From NCBI RefSeq assembly GCF_011578285.1, contig NZ_CP049916.1, positions 3,038,001 to 3,102,000 on the forward strand: a DNA stretch of 64,000 nt. Reading direction: 5' to 3'. Position 1 is the first letter of the stretch; the number at the start of each line of letters is the position of its first letter. The notes beneath the pieces were generated by a model that was given only the letters and a program-made list of their open reading frames with translations, searched no databases and was not told the DNA's origin. This document shows positions 8,132 through 19,656 of this stretch, piece by piece. The position numbers and the translations under genes were made by a program. Origin of the DNA: Acinetobacter lanii (GTDB taxonomy: Bacteria > Pseudomonadota > Gammaproteobacteria > Pseudomonadales > Moraxellaceae).

Positions 8132-10833
8132 TAAAGACTCCGTTTAATCAATTGAACATCGTACACTTCGATCTTATCGAGTGCTTTGATGTCTTTATAG
8201 CCTTTGACTGCAAGACCACATTCCATACCCGCACGAACTTCTTCAACCACTTCTTTGTAGCGACGAAGAGATTCAAGCTCACCTTGGAACACAACCACGT
8301 CATCACGTAATACGCGAATTGGTTTATTACGGAATAATTGACCTTCAAGTACCATACAACCTGCAGCTGCACCGAATTTACTTGAGTGGAATACTTCACG
8401 TACTTGCGCCACACCCAGAATCGTTTCACGATGTTCAGGTGCAAGTTTACCGCTCATCGCTGCTTTCACGTCATCGATCAATTGATAGATGATTGAGTAG
8501 TAACGAATATCGATACCGTCTGCATCCGCTTTTTGACGCGCAGTTGTATCGGCACGTACGTTAAAGCCGAGCAAGAATGCTTCAGAAGATTCAGCAAGGG
8601 TAACGTCAGACTCAGTGATTGCACCCACACCTGAACCGATTACACGTACTTTAACTTCGTCGGTAGACAACTCAGCAAGCGCAACATGAAGCGCTTCCAA
8701 AGTACCGCGTACGTCAGTTTTCAAGACAACATTGACAATCGGCACATCTTTCTTGCCCATTGACGCCATCAAGTTTTCTAAACGCATTGCAGATTGACGT
8801 TCAAGACGTTTTTGACGTTCACGATCCATACGTGCATCGGCAACTTCACGTGCTTTTTTCTCGTCATTCACAACAAGAACTTCGTCACCCGCCATTGGTG
8901 CTTCTGGAAGACCCAAAATTTCCACTGGAATCGAAGGACCTGCAGATTTGATACGTTGACCATTTTCGTCAACCATCGCACGTACACGACCGTAAGATGC
9001 ACCAGCAAGAACCAAGTCACCCACTTTCAATGTACCGTTTTGAACCAAGATCGATGCAACTGCACCACGACCTTTGTCCACACGTGCTTCAATGACAACA
9101 CCTTGTGCAGCACCTTCTTCAGATGCTTTAAGCTCAAGAAGCTCTGCTTGAATTGAGATCAAGTCTAGAAGCTCATCGATCCCTTGACCAGAATGCGCTG
9201 AAACCATGGCAACGGGTACGTCACCGCCCCATTGTTCAGGTACGATTTCTTTGGTGGTCAATTCGTTCAATACGCGATCTGGATCTGCAGATTCTTTATC
9301 CATCTTGTTGATTGCAACAATGATTGGTGTACCTGCAGCACGTGCGTGATCAATGGCTTCCGCAGTTTGTGGCATAACACCATCATCTGCTGCTACAACC
9401 AATACCACGATATCGGTCGCTTTCGCACCACGTGAACGCATAGAGGTAAACGCAGCATGTCCCGGTGTATCGAGGAAGGTAATGATGCCTTTCTCAGTCG
9501 TTACATGGTAAGCACCGATATGCTGAGTGATACCGCCCGCTTCGCCTGCAGCCACTTTGGTGCGACGAATACGGTCAAGAAGCGATGTTTTACCATGGTC
9601 AACGTGACCCATGATGGTCACAACAGGTGCACGTGTAGATTGTGCACCACGTGCTTCTTCAGCCGCTTCAAGTAAGTTATCTTCTGCTTGTGTATCCGAT
9701 ACAAGAACAGGGTTATGACCCATTTCTTCTACGATCAACGCTGCAATTTCTTGATCAATGGCTTGGTTCTGTGTAACCAATTCACCCATTTTCATCAGGG
9801 CTTTGATGACTTCACGAACTTTGATCGCCATTTTCTGAGCAAGGTCAGCAACAACGATTGTTGAACCAATTTCAACATCGTACACTTGTTTCTTAACCGG
9901 TTTTTCAAAGCCATGCTTATTTGAAGAACTTGTTTTCAAACCACGTTTGTGTTGATTTGAGCTGAACGATTGCTCTTCTTGACCGCGACGTCCACCTTTC
10001 TTCGGTGCACGTGTGCTTGGCGTATTGGTACCGCGTTTAATTTCACGGTCTTCTTTAGCAAATGAATCTTCATACGCCTGACCCACAAGACCCGCAGCAA
10101 GCGGAGAATCGTCGACCACACGAATGGTTGCAGTTGCATCATCATTTGAATATTTAGATGCCATCTGACGCATTTGCTCAAGCGTACGCTGTTGCGCTTC
10201 TTCAGCCGATTTACGACGTGCTGCTTCTTCCACTGCTTTTAATTTTGCAGCTTCTGCTTCACGTGCTTTTTTCTGTTCAGCTGTTTCAGTTGGTTTAACC
10301 GCTTGTTTAACGATTGGTTTATTCGTTGACTTACGTTTTACCACCACTGCAGCTTTAGAGACTTCTTGCTTGTCGCTGGTTTGTTTTGCTGCAGCACGCA
10401 TTGCATTTAAAGCTGCACTTGCGTTGTTGACCGGTTGAGCTTTCGCTTCAACTGGTGCCGCTGCTTTAGTTTCAGCTGGGGCTGGAGCAGATGCAGCAGC
10501 TTTCGCCAATGCTTCAGCTTTAATTTGTTCAGGGTCTGGCTTGGTAAACGTATGCTTCTTACGAACTTCTACGTTAATGGTTTTTGCTTTACCTGAAGTA
10601 CTCGCAACTTTTGCGGTACTGGTTGTTTTACGTTTCAACGTGATTTTTCCTGCGCTGCCGCTGTCTTGTCCATGCACTTTTTTCAAGTGAGAAACCAGGC
10701 GGTCTTGCTGTTCAACCGAGATTGTGTCTGATGCTTTTGCTTGAGGTAAGCCCGCTTCACGCACCTGATCCAATAATTTTTCAACTGGAAGACCTACGTT
10801 GACCGCTAACTCTTGTATTGACTTATCTGTCAT
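8131..10833 (-). CDS. infB: Translation initiation factor IF-2
   Basis: 900 residues. IF-2 is the GTPase that brings initiator fMet-tRNA to the 30S subunit and promotes 70S joining. Order: IF2_N at the start ([18 protein letters not shown]), a long Ala/Lys-rich linker, a second IF2_N-like element, then the G domain with [13 protein letters not shown] and NKMD, followed by domains II-IV ending [12 protein letters not shown]. The start at 10833 is set by AGGAGGT five bases upstream and the family N-terminus MTDKS; the longer ATG at 10863 overlaps nusA. Located between nusA and rbfA. Three initiator tRNA genes lie upstream of the same operon, so the factor and its tRNA are encoded together. Confidence 0.97.
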   Translation of the reverse strand: MTDKSIQELAVNVGLPVEKLLDQVREAGLPQAKASDTISVEQQDRLVSHLKKVHGQDSGSAGKITLKRKTTSTAKVASTSGKAKTINVEVRKKHTFTKPDPEQIKAEALAKAAASAPAPAETKAAAPVEAKAQPVNNASAALNAMRAAAKQTSDKQEVSKAAVVVKRKSTNKPIVKQAVKPTETAEQKKAREAEAAKLKAVEEAARRKSAEEAQQRTLEQMRQMASKYSNDDATATIRVVDDSPLAAGLVGQAYEDSFAKEDREIKRGTNTPSTRAPKKGGRRGQEEQSFSSNQHKRGLKTSSSNKHGFEKPVKKQVYDVEIGSTIVVADLAQKMAIKVREVIKALMKMGELVTQNQAIDQEIAALIVEEMGHNPVLVSDTQAEDNLLEAAEEARGAQSTRAPVVTIMGHVDHGKTSLLDRIRRTKVAAGEAGGITQHIGAYHVTTEKGIITFLDTPGHAAFTSMRSRGAKATDIVVLVVAADDGVMPQTAEAIDHARAAGTPIIVAINKMDKESADPDRVLNELTTKEIVPEQWGGDVPVAMVSAHSGQGIDELLDLISIQAELLELKASEEGAAQGVVIEARVDKGRGAVASILVQNGTLKVGDLVLAGASYGRVRAMVDENGQRIKSAGPSIPVEILGLPEAPMAGDEVLVVNDEKKAREVADARMDRERQKRLERQSAMRLENLMASMGKKDVPIVNVVLKTDVRGTLEALHVALAELSTDEVKVRVIGSGVGAITESDVTLAESSEAFLLGFNVRADTTARQKADADGIDIRYYSIIYQLIDDVKAAMSGKLAPEHRETILGVAQVREVFHSSKFGAAAGCMVLEGQLFRNKPIRVLRDDVVVFQGELESLRRYKEVVEEVRAGMECGLAVKGYKDIKALDKIEVYDVQLIKRSL

Positions 10834-10843
10834 GTATGACCTC

Positions 10844-12328
10844 CTAGTTAAACCATGATTCACGTGCTTTCATGATGAGTTGACCTGCTTTTTCAGCACC
10901 TAAACCGTCAATATCAGAGATATCATCAGTGGCTTGGTCAGCCAAATCATCGACTGTGATTACACCGCGAGCGGCTAAAGCAAAAGCAAGTTCAGATGTC
11001 ATCCCTTCCATTGCTAGAAGTTCTGCACTCGGCTCTTGAATATTTTCTTGCTGTTTTAATGCATCTGCCAACGCCACTTCTTTGGCACGGCTTTGCAATA
11101 ATTCAACGGTTTCAGCATCAAGTTCGATTTCGTCAAATGTTTCAGCTGGAACATAAGCAATCTCTTCAAGTGAAGTGAAGCCCATTTCAACCAATGCCAT
11201 TGCCAAGTCTTCTTCAATATCAAGACGACCCACGAACATATCTAAATACTGTTGTGCTTCATTTTGTTGACGTGCACGGTATTCATCTTCAAGCATCATA
11301 TCGAGCTTGTAACCGGTCAACTCAGAGGCTAAACGAACGTTTTGACCTTGCGAACCAATCGCACGTGCCAATTGATCGCTGGTTGCGAAAATGATGTCTG
11401 CAGTTTTTGCATCTTCATCAATCACAATACCCGATACATCAGCAGGCTCTAAAGCACTTGCGATGTATTGTGCTGGATCATCAGACCACACCACAACATC
11501 AATACGTTCGCCATTCAACTCAGATTGTACTGCTTGGATACGTGTACCACGCATACCAATACAAGCACCTACTGGGTCAATACGGTGGTCATTGGTTTTC
11601 ACTGCAATTTTTGCACGAACACCCGGCTGACGCGCAGCAGCTTTAATTTCAATGATTTCTTCAGAAATTTCTGGAATTTCTTTCTTCATCAATGCAATCA
11701 GCATTTCAGGTTTAGCACGTGATAATTGTAGTTGTGCACCACGACCTTCACGATTGACATTGAATAGGATTGCATTCACACGTTGTTTAGGACGTAGAAT
11801 TTCTTTGGCAATCATCTCTTCACGAGCAAGGTAGGCTTCCGCATTTTCACCTAGATCGATAATAAAGCCATCTTTGGTTTGTTTTTTCACTTCACCGTAG
11901 ATGAGTTCACCGACTTTAGATTCGTATGCATCTGCAATTAAAGCACGTTCAGCTTCACGAATTTTTTGTACGATCACTTGTTTTGCAATTTGCGCAGCAA
12001 TACGACCAAACTCAATCGATGGTACTTCCAATTCACGCACATCACCAATTGACCATTTTGCTGGGTCAACGTCTGAAATCGCGTCTTGGCAAGCAGGCAT
12101 TTCATGATCTTCATCAGCCACAACAGTCCATTGACGGAAAGTCAGGTATTCACCTGTTTTACGATCAATTTCAACACGTAACTGTGCTTCTTCAGAATTT
12201 GTGCCTTCGTAGAATTTTTTCTTCGTTGCAGCCACTAAAGCTTGTTCAAGTGCTTCGAAGATCGCTTCACGACTAACACCTTTTTCATTACTAACCGTTT
12301 CTGCAACGGTAAGAATTTCACGGCCCAT
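10844..12328 (-). CDS. nusA: Transcription termination/antitermination factor NusA
   Basis: 494 residues. NusA binds RNA polymerase and nascent RNA, affecting pausing, termination and antitermination. Order: N-terminal polymerase-binding domain (~1-125), S1 domain (~135-200, [21 protein letters not shown]), two KH domains (~230-345, with [12 protein letters not shown] and [12 protein letters not shown]), and two C-terminal acidic helix-hairpin-helix repeats (~365-494), the longer architecture of gammaproteobacteria. Stop is 10 bases upstream of the infB start. Confidence 0.97.
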   Translation of the reverse strand: MGREILTVAETVSNEKGVSREAIFEALEQALVAATKKKFYEGTNSEEAQLRVEIDRKTGEYLTFRQWTVVADEDHEMPACQDAISDVDPAKWSIGDVRELEVPSIEFGRIAAQIAKQVIVQKIREAERALIADAYESKVGELIYGEVKKQTKDGFIIDLGENAEAYLAREEMIAKEILRPKQRVNAILFNVNREGRGAQLQLSRAKPEMLIALMKKEIPEISEEIIEIKAAARQPGVRAKIAVKTNDHRIDPVGACIGMRGTRIQAVQSELNGERIDVVVWSDDPAQYIASALEPADVSGIVIDEDAKTADIIFATSDQLARAIGSQGQNVRLASELTGYKLDMMLEDEYRARQQNEAQQYLDMFVGRLDIEEDLAMALVEMGFTSLEEIAYVPAETFDEIELDAETVELLQSRAKEVALADALKQQENIQEPSAELLAMEGMTSELAFALAARGVITVDDLADQATDDISDIDGLGAEKAGQLIMKARESWFN

Positions 12329-12369
12329 AAGTCACCTACTATTCAAATTCTTCTTAATTAAAAATTAAT

Positions 12370-12894
12370 TTAGTCCTGATAGATCAAGTTGGCTTTATCG
12401 ATATTGTGACTATCGATCTCAAGCACCTGTTGATTTTCCACTTCGACTTGAACTAACTCGTTTTCTACATCTACAGACACAAGTTTTGCTTGGAATTTAC
12501 GACGATTATCCACCGCTGAAATTAAACGCAAAGCCACGGTTTGACCAATATATGCTTGCATTTGTTCAAGATGGAAAAACGGACGATCCCAACCCGGAGA
12601 AGAGACTTCTAAAGCATACTCGCCAGAAATGGGATCATGTACATCTAAAATTGCACCGACTTGCTGTGTCACACGAACACAGTCTTGAACGCCAACACCA
12701 CGTCCTAAGTCGACTTCGCCGTCTTCGACAACAACAGCGGGTTGTGTTTCATCGACTGGCTTGTCAATAAAAATACGTAATAGTGAACGTTTACCTTGAG
12801 GTGTGAATTCTAAACCCCAAAGTTCAACATCACAGGCTTGCACTGCAGGGGTAATTAACTCTAGGAGTGCTTGTGTTTTATTTGATAACTTCAT
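12370..12894 (-). CDS. rimP: Ribosome maturation factor RimP
   Basis: 174 residues. RimP assists 30S assembly. Recognised by [20 protein letters not shown] near the start and by the family block [14 protein letters not shown]. First protein gene of the rimP-nusA-infB-rbfA operon. GAGAG precedes the ATG by a few bases. The N-terminal and C-terminal domains are both complete. Confidence 0.95.
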   Translation of the reverse strand: MKLSNKTQALLELITPAVQACDVELWGLEFTPQGKRSLLRIFIDKPVDETQPAVVVEDGEVDLGRGVGVQDCVRVTQQVGAILDVHDPISGEYALEVSSPGWDRPFFHLEQMQAYIGQTVALRLISAVDNRRKFQAKLVSVDVENELVQVEVENQQVLEIDSHNIDKANLIYQD

Positions 12895-13003
12895 TTACTC
12901 TCGTCATTTTTGTGCGATTCAATCGGCCATTCGACCGAAACAAACTAACTATAGTGATAGCATGATAAATTGACCAATTGATGTCCACACTACACGATAG
13001 ATA

Positions 13004-13027
13004 ACAAAAAAGGGCGAAATCGCCCCT
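13004..13027 (-). terminator. Terminator-like hairpin between the tRNAs and rimP
   Basis: GGGCG (13012-13016) pairs with CGCCC (13021-13025); on the minus strand a TTTTTTG tract follows. A second terminator lies just upstream, and both separate the tRNA genes from rimP. They may act as partial terminators or processing sites in a tRNA-rimP transcript. Confidence 0.65.
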
Positions 13028-13058
13028 ATTATTGCACAGAAAACCAAAGTCCACTGTG

Positions 13059-13088
13059 CAAAAAGGCCCACCTAGTTGTGAGCCTCTT
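13059..13088 (-). terminator. Terminator after the initiator tRNA cluster
   Basis: AGGCCCAC (13064-13071) pairs with GTGAGCCT (13078-13085, one G-T pair), followed on the minus strand by CTTTTTG-type sequence. It begins about ten bases past the CCA of the last tRNA. Confidence 0.7.
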
Positions 13089-13098
13089 TTAAGAAACT

Positions 13099-13175
<77 letters not shown>

Positions 13176-13332
13176 TCAACGTGCAAAATTATATCCAAAC
13201 ATGAATCATTTTTCAACCAAAACTCTCATATTTGCTGATTAAGTCGCACCTTAATCAGATTCATCTTCATCGTTGGCTTTAAACCTGTTATTCAGCTTTT
13301 ATCAAAAGCCATGAATAACACTCGAAGAAAAG

Positions 13333-13409
<77 letters not shown>

Positions 13410-13478
13410 ACAACATGCTGATTTAAATTCAACTTAAGTAGTCTAAGTTGCTTTTTTAAGTTTGCTTCTTAAAAAGAT

Positions 13479-13555
<77 letters not shown>

Positions 13556-13592
13556 ACAAAAACTGCGTGTACACCTATGATCTGGAAATCAT

Positions 13593-13677
13593 TGGTGCGG
13601 AAGGGGGGACTTGAACCCCCACGCCCGAAGGCACTACCACCTCAAGGTAGCGTGTCTACCAATTCCACCACCACCGC
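13593..13677 (-). tRNA. tRNA-Leu (GAG)
   Basis: 85-base class II tRNA with a long variable arm (TGCCTTCGGGCG). The anticodon loop TTGAGGT between CTACC and GGTAG gives anticodon GAG, reading CUC/CUU. CCA is encoded. The acceptor stem has a T-T opposition at 5-68. It lies between secG and the initiator tRNAs, a conserved gammaproteobacterial arrangement. Confidence 0.96.
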
Positions 13678-13730
13678 AGCTGTGTCGCATTCTAGTAGCA
13701 TCAACAGCAAATTGAAAGGAAAATATTCAA

Positions 13731-14060
13731 TTATTCTGATGTTTTTGGTGCAGTTGTCGAAGTTTCATTCGATTGCTGCTGTACTTGACCTGAAGTCTGT
13801 ACTGTTTTTAAACCGTAGGCATCAGAGGTTTGTTTTTTTGCAAAAACCGCCAAGCTAATACTGGTGATAAAAAACAGTGCCGTTAAGATTGCGGTGACGC
13901 GGGTTAAGAAATTGGCTGAACCTGATGCACCGAACACAGTCGCTGCACCGCCACCGCCAAATGAAGCACCAGCATCTGCGCCTTTACCATGTTGTACAAG
14001 AATCAACACAATCATTAATACAGCCAAGATGATATGTACTACCAGCACAAACGTTTGCAT
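13731..14060 (-). CDS. secG: Preprotein translocase subunit SecG
   Basis: 109 residues, two membrane helices ([21 protein letters not shown] and [17 protein letters not shown]) joined by a Gly-rich loop ([13 protein letters not shown]), the SecG signature. SecG is the small SecYEG subunit that stimulates protein export across the inner membrane. A short Gln/Thr-rich tail follows the second helix. It lies 12 bases after tpiA, so both are probably cotranscribed, followed by tRNA-Leu. Confidence 0.95.
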   Translation of the reverse strand: MQTFVLVVHIILAVLMIVLILVQHGKGADAGASFGGGGAATVFGASGSANFLTRVTAILTALFFITSISLAVFAKKQTSDAYGLKTVQTSGQVQQQSNETSTTAPKTSE

Positions 14061-14072
14061 GCTGAACTCCTA

Positions 14073-14864
14073 TTATTTTGTTTGAGCAAATGCGCGAGCG
14101 ATTTGATAGAACGACTCGGCATTTAAAGATGCACCACCCACCAGTGCACCGTTAATATCTGGGCAAGCGGCTAACTCTACTGCATTCTCAGGTTTTACAC
14201 TACCACCGTAGAGAATCGCCATAGTTGAACCAGCTGGGGTAATTTGAGATAAACCTTCACGAATTTTCGCATGCATATTTTGTGCATCTTCAGGTGACGC
14301 GGTTTTACCTGTGCCAATCGCCCAGATCGGTTCATAAGCAATGGTAATATGGGTCCACTGATCTGCATTTACAACAGTGCTGATATCACAAATTTGTTCT
14401 AACACCACCTGCTCTGCTTGACCACTTTCACGTTGTGCCAAACTTTCACCGACGCAATAAATAATATGCAAGCCTGCAGCTAAGGCATTTTTCACTTTAT
14501 CAGCCACCACTTTAGCCGAATCACCGAAAATTTCACGGCGCTCTGAATGACCAATCAGTACATATTCAATCCCGCTGTCTTTCAAGAGTTCTGCACTGAC
14601 TTCACCGGTATAAGCACCTGTACCGGCAATACGCGATAGATCTTGTGCCACAGTGAACACTTCAGAAGCTGCATCACTAAATTGCGCTTGAGTTGAAAGC
14701 AATGCCAGCGTGGTTGGCGCAACACCAATACGACACGCTTCAGCAGGAATATTATTTTGCTTGAGCTGTTGTTTTAAATCTTGAATTAACTGTTGAGCAT
14801 TAGCCTGCATTGGGTTCATTTTCCAATTGCCTACAACCCACGGAGTAATTGTCAAACCCGACAT
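14073..14864 (-). CDS. tpiA: Triosephosphate isomerase
   Basis: 263 residues, TIM barrel. Interconverts dihydroxyacetone phosphate and glyceraldehyde 3-phosphate. Visible: substrate-binding NWKMN near the N-terminus, catalytic His in IGHSERR, catalytic Glu in [14 protein letters not shown], and phosphate-binding [10 protein letters not shown] and GALVGGASL. First gene before secG. It is divergent from pilB across about 270 bases. Confidence 0.97.
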   Translation of the reverse strand: MSGLTITPWVVGNWKMNPMQANAQQLIQDLKQQLKQNNIPAEACRIGVAPTTLALLSTQAQFSDAASEVFTVAQDLSRIAGTGAYTGEVSAELLKDSGIEYVLIGHSERREIFGDSAKVVADKVKNALAAGLHIIYCVGESLAQRESGQAEQVVLEQICDISTVVNADQWTHITIAYEPIWAIGTGKTASPEDAQNMHAKIREGLSQITPAGSTMAILYGGSVKPENAVELAACPDINGALVGGASLNAESFYQIARAFAQTK

Positions 14865-15130
14865 ACATCTAACCTTCTTTCTAAAATGCGCACATTCTAC
14901 ACGGATTTTTTTAATTTAAAGTATATTTTCACTGTGATGTGATGCTTGAAAACTTTTTGTTCAGTTCATATAAATCTAGATTTAACTGAATATCATGAAT
15001 AAAGATTCGAATAGATCATTCTTTTTATAGATAATCTGCCGACATTCATTGTTTTAAGTATAGAATTATTTAACAAGAAACGTATAATTTTCGTATTCAA
15101 ATTATAAAATGATTTTAAGGCGTATTGGGG

Positions 15131-16840
15131 ATGAGTCTAGAACCACATGTACCAAAATTTTCGGGGATCAATCGTCGCTTGGTCGATGAAGGGGTTTTGA
15201 CAGCCCAACAAATGCAAACGGCTGTCGAAAGCGCAAGAAAAAGTCAAAAAAAATTAATTCCTTATTTAATTGAACATCTTAATCTTAAATCATTGATTAT
15301 TGCTGAACTGACTGCACAAGAGTTTGGTGAACCACTGTTTGATCTCGATGCATACAATCCTGAGATGCTACCCAAAGAGATTGTCGATAAAAATTTGGTT
15401 TATCGCCACCAAGTAGTTCCGCTGTTTCAACGGGGTAGCCTGCTTTATGTGGCCACCAGTGATCCAACCAATATGGAAGCCTTGGACGCGATTCGCTTTA
15501 ACAGCAAGCTCAATGTGCATCCGATTATAGTTGAACAGCATAAACTGGAAAAATTGATTGAAAAGCATTTTCAAGAAGAAACCCAGTTTAATTTTGGTGA
15601 TGAAGATCTTGATGTCGATGTCGTAGACACAGATCAAAATACCAATCAAGAAGATGACGATCCCTCAGGTGATGATTCACCGATCGTTAAATACATCAAC
15701 AAACTTTTGGTCGATGCGATTCGAATGGGTGCATCGGACTTGCATTTTGAGCCTTATGAAAAATCCTATCGAGTGCGTTATCGCGTCGATGGTGTGTTGC
15801 GTCATATTGCCAATCCCCCACTCCAATTGGCCAATCGTTTAGCCTCACGTTTAAAAGTGATGTCACAAATGGACATTTCTGAAAAACGTACCCCGCAAGA
15901 TGGTCGTATTAAACTCAAACTATCAAAAACCAAAGCCATTGATTTCCGTGTCAACTGCTTACCGACCTTATTCGGTGAAAAGTTAGTGCTGCGTATTCTC
16001 GATCCGTCTAGTGCCATGCTGGGCATTGATGCACTCGGTTATGAAGAAGCGCAAAAACAACTGTTTATGGATGCGTTGGAAAAACCGCAAGGCATGCTGT
16101 TAATCACAGGTCCAACCGGTTCAGGTAAAACGGTGTCCTTATATACCGGTCTAAATATCTTGAATACCGAAGACACCAATATTTCGACCGCCGAAGATCC
16201 GGTAGAGATTAACTTGGAAGGGATTAATCAGGTCAACGTCAATCCTAAAGTGGGACTGACCTTCTCTGCGGCATTAAAAGCCTTTCTACGTCAAGATCCA
16301 GATGTGATCATGGTCGGTGAGATTCGAGACTTAGAAACTGCTGAAATTGCGATTAAAGCGGCTCAAACCGGTCATATGGTGATGTCAACGCTGCATACCA
16401 ACAGTGCGCCTGAAACTTTAACCCGTTTACGTAACATGGGTGTGCCTTCGTTTAACATTGCCACTTCGGTCAATCTGGTCATTGCCCAGCGTTTGGCACG
16501 ACGCCTATGCAGTCACTGTAAAGCCCCTGCTGAGATTCCGAAAAACAGTTTGCTTGAAATGGGCTTTACCGAACAAGACTTGGCTGATCCTGAATTTCAG
16601 ATTTATCAACCGGTGGGGTGCCCTGAATGTCGTGAAGGCTATAAAGGCCGTGTCGGGATTTATGAGGTCATGAAAGTCACGCCTGAAATTTCTAAAATTA
16701 TTATGGAAGATGGCAATGCCCTTGAAATTGCTCAAGCCTCAGCCAGATTGGGCTTTGATAATTTACGACGTTCAGGCTTAAAGAAAGTGATCAGTGGTTT
16801 AACTTCGCTCCAAGAAGTCAATCGCGTGACCAGTGAATAA
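15131..16840 (+). CDS. pilB: Type IV pilus extension ATPase PilB
   Basis: 569 residues. Cytoplasmic hexameric ATPase that drives pilin polymerisation, and so surface pili and DNA uptake. Order: N-terminal MshEN/GSPII_E domain (~20-150), then the ATPase with Walker A GPTGSGKT (~327-334), Walker B region DVIMVGEIRD and the His box STLHTNSA. A zinc-binding tetracysteine pair follows (CSHCKAP and CPECREG). Start ATG 15131 fits the family; TTG 15125 is possible. It begins pilBCD-coaE and is divergent from tpiA. Confidence 0.96.
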   Translation: MSLEPHVPKFSGINRRLVDEGVLTAQQMQTAVESARKSQKKLIPYLIEHLNLKSLIIAELTAQEFGEPLFDLDAYNPEMLPKEIVDKNLVYRHQVVPLFQRGSLLYVATSDPTNMEALDAIRFNSKLNVHPIIVEQHKLEKLIEKHFQEETQFNFGDEDLDVDVVDTDQNTNQEDDDPSGDDSPIVKYINKLLVDAIRMGASDLHFEPYEKSYRVRYRVDGVLRHIANPPLQLANRLASRLKVMSQMDISEKRTPQDGRIKLKLSKTKAIDFRVNCLPTLFGEKLVLRILDPSSAMLGIDALGYEEAQKQLFMDALEKPQGMLLITGPTGSGKTVSLYTGLNILNTEDTNISTAEDPVEINLEGINQVNVNPKVGLTFSAALKAFLRQDPDVIMVGEIRDLETAEIAIKAAQTGHMVMSTLHTNSAPETLTRLRNMGVPSFNIATSVNLVIAQRLARRLCSHCKAPAEIPKNSLLEMGFTEQDLADPEFQIYQPVGCPECREGYKGRVGIYEVMKVTPEISKIIMEDGNALEIAQASARLGFDNLRRSGLKKVISGLTSLQEVNRVTSE

Positions 16841-16865
16841 TTAAAAAGAAAATAAGGATAAAACT

Positions 16866-18092
16866 ATGGCGGTCAAGAAAGCACAGATGATGCCGACATT
16901 TTCTTACGATGGGGTGGATCGTAAGGGCGTTAAAGTTAAAGGGGAATTGCCTGCACGTAATATGCAATTGGCAAAGGTTACACTGAGAAAACAAGGCATC
17001 ACCATCAAGAGTATTCGAGAAAAACGTAAAAACATTCTCGAAGGCTTAATGAAAAAAAAGGTATCAACACTCGATATCACAATTTTTACCCGTCAGTTGG
17101 CGACCATGATGAAAGCTGGTGTGCCCTTGGTACAAAGCTTTGAAATTGTCGCAGAAGGCTTAGACAATCCAGCCATGCGTGAAGTGGTGCTCGGCATTAA
17201 AGGTGAAGTTGAAGGCGGGAATACCTTTGCTGGAGCGTTAAAGAAATACCCACAGCATTTCGACCAATTGTTTTGCTCACTGGTAGAATCGGGTGAACAA
17301 TCCGGTGCGCTTGAGACCATGCTCGATCGTGTTGCGATTTATAAAGAAAAAAGCGAAATCCTTAAACAAAAAATTAAAAAAGCCATGAAATATCCAATGG
17401 CTGTCATTGTGGTCGCATTTATTGTCACAGGCATTTTGATGGTCAAAGTGGTGCCGGTATTCTCTGAGATGTTTGCATCCTTCGGTGCAGAACTGCCTGC
17501 CTTTACCCAAATGGTGGTCGGCATGTCAAATTGGACACAAAAATATTGGTTTATTCTGTTGTTAGTGATCATTGCCATGATTTATGGCTTTCTTGAGACC
17601 AAAAAACGCAGTAAAAAATTCCGTGACACCTTAGATAAGATGGCACTCAAAGCCCCAATTTTTGGGGATTTGGTCTATAAAGCGATTATTGCCCGTTATA
17701 GCCGTACCTTATCCACCACATTCGCAGCAGGCGTACCACTGATTGATGCACTGACCTCTACCGCAGGGGCCACCAACAACGTGGTTTATGAAGAAGCGGT
17801 GCTACGAATTCGCGATGATGTCTCGACCGGTCAGCAACTGCAATTTGCCATGCGTGCGACCAATCTTTTTCCATCGATGGCGATCCAAATGGTCGCCATT
17901 GGTGAGGAATCGGGTGCCCTCGATGCCATGCTCGATAAAGTCGCAACGCATTATGAAAGTGAGGTCGACAATGCGGTCGATGGTCTCACCTCAATGATGG
18001 AACCCTTAATTATGGCGGTACTCGGTGTCTTGGTCGGTGGTCTTGTGATTGCCATGTACCTTCCAATTTTCCAAATGGGTTCTGTGGTGTAA
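16866..18092 (+). CDS. pilC: Type IV pilus inner-membrane platform protein PilC
   Basis: 408 residues with two T2SSF domains (~75-200 and ~280-400) and membrane helices at ~175-195, ~225-245 and the C-terminus (GVLVGGLVIAMYLPIFQ). Family signatures include FTRQLATMMKAGVPL and SRTLSTTFAAGVPLIDAL. PilC is the platform turned by PilB (extension) and PilT (retraction). 25 bases after pilB and overlapping pilD by one base (TAATG). Confidence 0.96.
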   Translation: MAVKKAQMMPTFSYDGVDRKGVKVKGELPARNMQLAKVTLRKQGITIKSIREKRKNILEGLMKKKVSTLDITIFTRQLATMMKAGVPLVQSFEIVAEGLDNPAMREVVLGIKGEVEGGNTFAGALKKYPQHFDQLFCSLVESGEQSGALETMLDRVAIYKEKSEILKQKIKKAMKYPMAVIVVAFIVTGILMVKVVPVFSEMFASFGAELPAFTQMVVGMSNWTQKYWFILLLVIIAMIYGFLETKKRSKKFRDTLDKMALKAPIFGDLVYKAIIARYSRTLSTTFAAGVPLIDALTSTAGATNNVVYEEAVLRIRDDVSTGQQLQFAMRATNLFPSMAIQMVAIGEESGALDAMLDKVATHYESEVDNAVDGLTSMMEPLIMAVLGVLVGGLVIAMYLPIFQMGSVV

Positions 18093-18955
18093 TGAACGAA
18101 CTAATTGCGTATTTTATTCAAAACCCTATAGCCCTCTACATTGCTGTGGGTGTGCTCAGCCTATGTATCGGTAGCTTCCTGAATGTGGTGATTTTCCGCA
18201 CCCCAAAAATGATGGAACAAGAATGGCAGCAAGAGTGCCAAATGCTACTCCATCCTGAACAACCGATCATTGATCACTCAAAACTCACCCTCAGCAAGCC
18301 AGCATCGACTTGTCCCAAATGTCACACTGAAATCCGCTGGTATCAAAATATTCCAGTGATCAGTTGGCTGATGCTGCGTGGTAAATGTGGCACTTGCCAA
18401 AATCCAATCAGTGCACGTTATCCCCTGATCGAACTCCTGACTGCACTATGCTCACTGATTGTGGTGGCAGTATTTGGCCCGACCATGCAAATGCTATTTG
18501 GTTTGATTTTGACTTGGGTATTGATTGCACTTACTTTTATCGATTTCGATACACAACTTTTGCCGGATCGTTATACCCTACCCTTAGCTGCACTGGGTCT
18601 CGCCATTAACAGTTATGCGCTATACACCTCTCCAACTTCTGCGATTTGGGGCTATGTAATTGGCTTTTTGTGTTTGTGGGTGGTGTACTACTTATTTAAA
18701 GTGGTCACAGGCAAAGAAGGCATGGGCTATGGTGACTTTAAACTGCTTGCCGCTTTAGGGGCGTGGATGGGGCCGTTCATGTTGCCCTTAATTGTGTTGT
18801 TGTCTTCATTGGTTGGTGCCATCATTGGCATTGTGCTACTAAAAATCAGAAAACAGAATCAACCTTTTGCTTTTGGTCCTTATATTGCCATTGCCGGTTG
18901 GATCGCTTTCTTGTGGGGCGACCAGATCATGCGGGTTTATCTCGGTAACTTTTAA
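18092..18955 (+). CDS. pilD: Prepilin peptidase / N-methyltransferase PilD
   Basis: 287 residues, polytopic aspartic protease that cleaves the class III leader and methylates the new N-terminal Phe. It should process the pilin encoded at 3691-4227. Zinc-type cysteines C74, C77, C99, C102 lie in the first cytoplasmic loop. Catalytic aspartates are D151 (FIDFDTQLLPD) and D215 (GMGYGD). The start is coupled to the pilC stop. Confidence 0.96.
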   Translation: MNELIAYFIQNPIALYIAVGVLSLCIGSFLNVVIFRTPKMMEQEWQQECQMLLHPEQPIIDHSKLTLSKPASTCPKCHTEIRWYQNIPVISWLMLRGKCGTCQNPISARYPLIELLTALCSLIVVAVFGPTMQMLFGLILTWVLIALTFIDFDTQLLPDRYTLPLAALGLAINSYALYTSPTSAIWGYVIGFLCLWVVYYLFKVVTGKEGMGYGDFKLLAALGAWMGPFMLPLIVLLSSLVGAIIGIVLLKIRKQNQPFAFGPYIAIAGWIAFLWGDQIMRVYLGNF

Positions 18956-18993
18956 TTATTTCATTATTTTTGAATGCGCGTACAGGAGCAGTG

Positions 18994-19596
18994 ATGTCTT
19001 TTATTTTGGGTTTAACAGGGGGCATTGGTAGTGGCAAATCCGCAGCAAGCCAGTGGTTTGAAACCCAAGGCATTACTGTGGTGGATGCTGATATTGTGGC
19101 ACGTAAAGTGGTACAACCCGGTCAAGCTGCGCTTGCTCAAATTCGACAGCATTTTGGTGATTGGGTGATTCAAGCCGATGGTGAACTCGACCGTAAAGCG
19201 CTACGCGAACATATTTTTAAAGTCCCTGAAGCCCGTCAAGTATTAGAGGGCATTACGCATCCTGCGATTCGTCAGGCCATCATTACACAACTCAGTGCTG
19301 CCACCAGTGCTTATGCGATTTTGGTGTCACCCCTGCTGTTTGAGACCAATCAACATTTACTGACACAACGCAATCTGTTGATTGATGCCTCGGTTGAATT
19401 ACAAATTCAACGTGCCAGTCAGCGTGACGGTCAAAGTATTGAACAGATTGAAAAGATCATTCAAGTGCAAATGTCGCGTGAGGAAAAATTGCAACGTGCG
19501 GATGATGTGGTGATCAATGATGGTCATTTAGATCATCTCTACAGCCAACTTGAAACTTTACATCAGCAGTATCTAGCCCTTGCTCATTCGTCTTAA
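18994..19596 (+). CDS. coaE: Dephospho-CoA kinase
   Basis: 200 residues. Last step of CoA synthesis: phosphorylates the 3'-hydroxyl of dephospho-CoA. P-loop GLTGGIGSGKS lies at the N-terminus, with VVDADIVAR and the later HPAIR and VSPLLFE. AGGAG six bases upstream fixes the ATG at 18994; a longer start at 18970 lacks support. It is linked to pilBCD as in other gammaproteobacteria, although the function is unrelated. Confidence 0.95.
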   Translation: MSFILGLTGGIGSGKSAASQWFETQGITVVDADIVARKVVQPGQAALAQIRQHFGDWVIQADGELDRKALREHIFKVPEARQVLEGITHPAIRQAIITQLSAATSAYAILVSPLLFETNQHLLTQRNLLIDASVELQIQRASQRDGQSIEQIEKIIQVQMSREEKLQRADDVVINDGHLDHLYSQLETLHQQYLALAHSS

Positions 19597-19628
19597 AAAA
19601 ACAGTGATGAAATACTTCTACTTCAATA

Positions 19629-19656
19629 AAAAAGCAGTCGATTAAGACTGCTTTTT
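19629..19656. terminator. Bidirectional terminator between coaE and the DMT transporter
   Basis: AAAAAGCAGTC (19629-19639) pairs with GACTGCTTTTT (19646-19656). A-run and T-run flank both sides, serving convergent genes. Confidence 0.85.

Noticed and set aside
8760-9675. Several plus-strand reading frames inside infB
   Set aside because: Antisense to a certain gene, with Thr/Cys/Phe bias expected from the reverse of infB codons.
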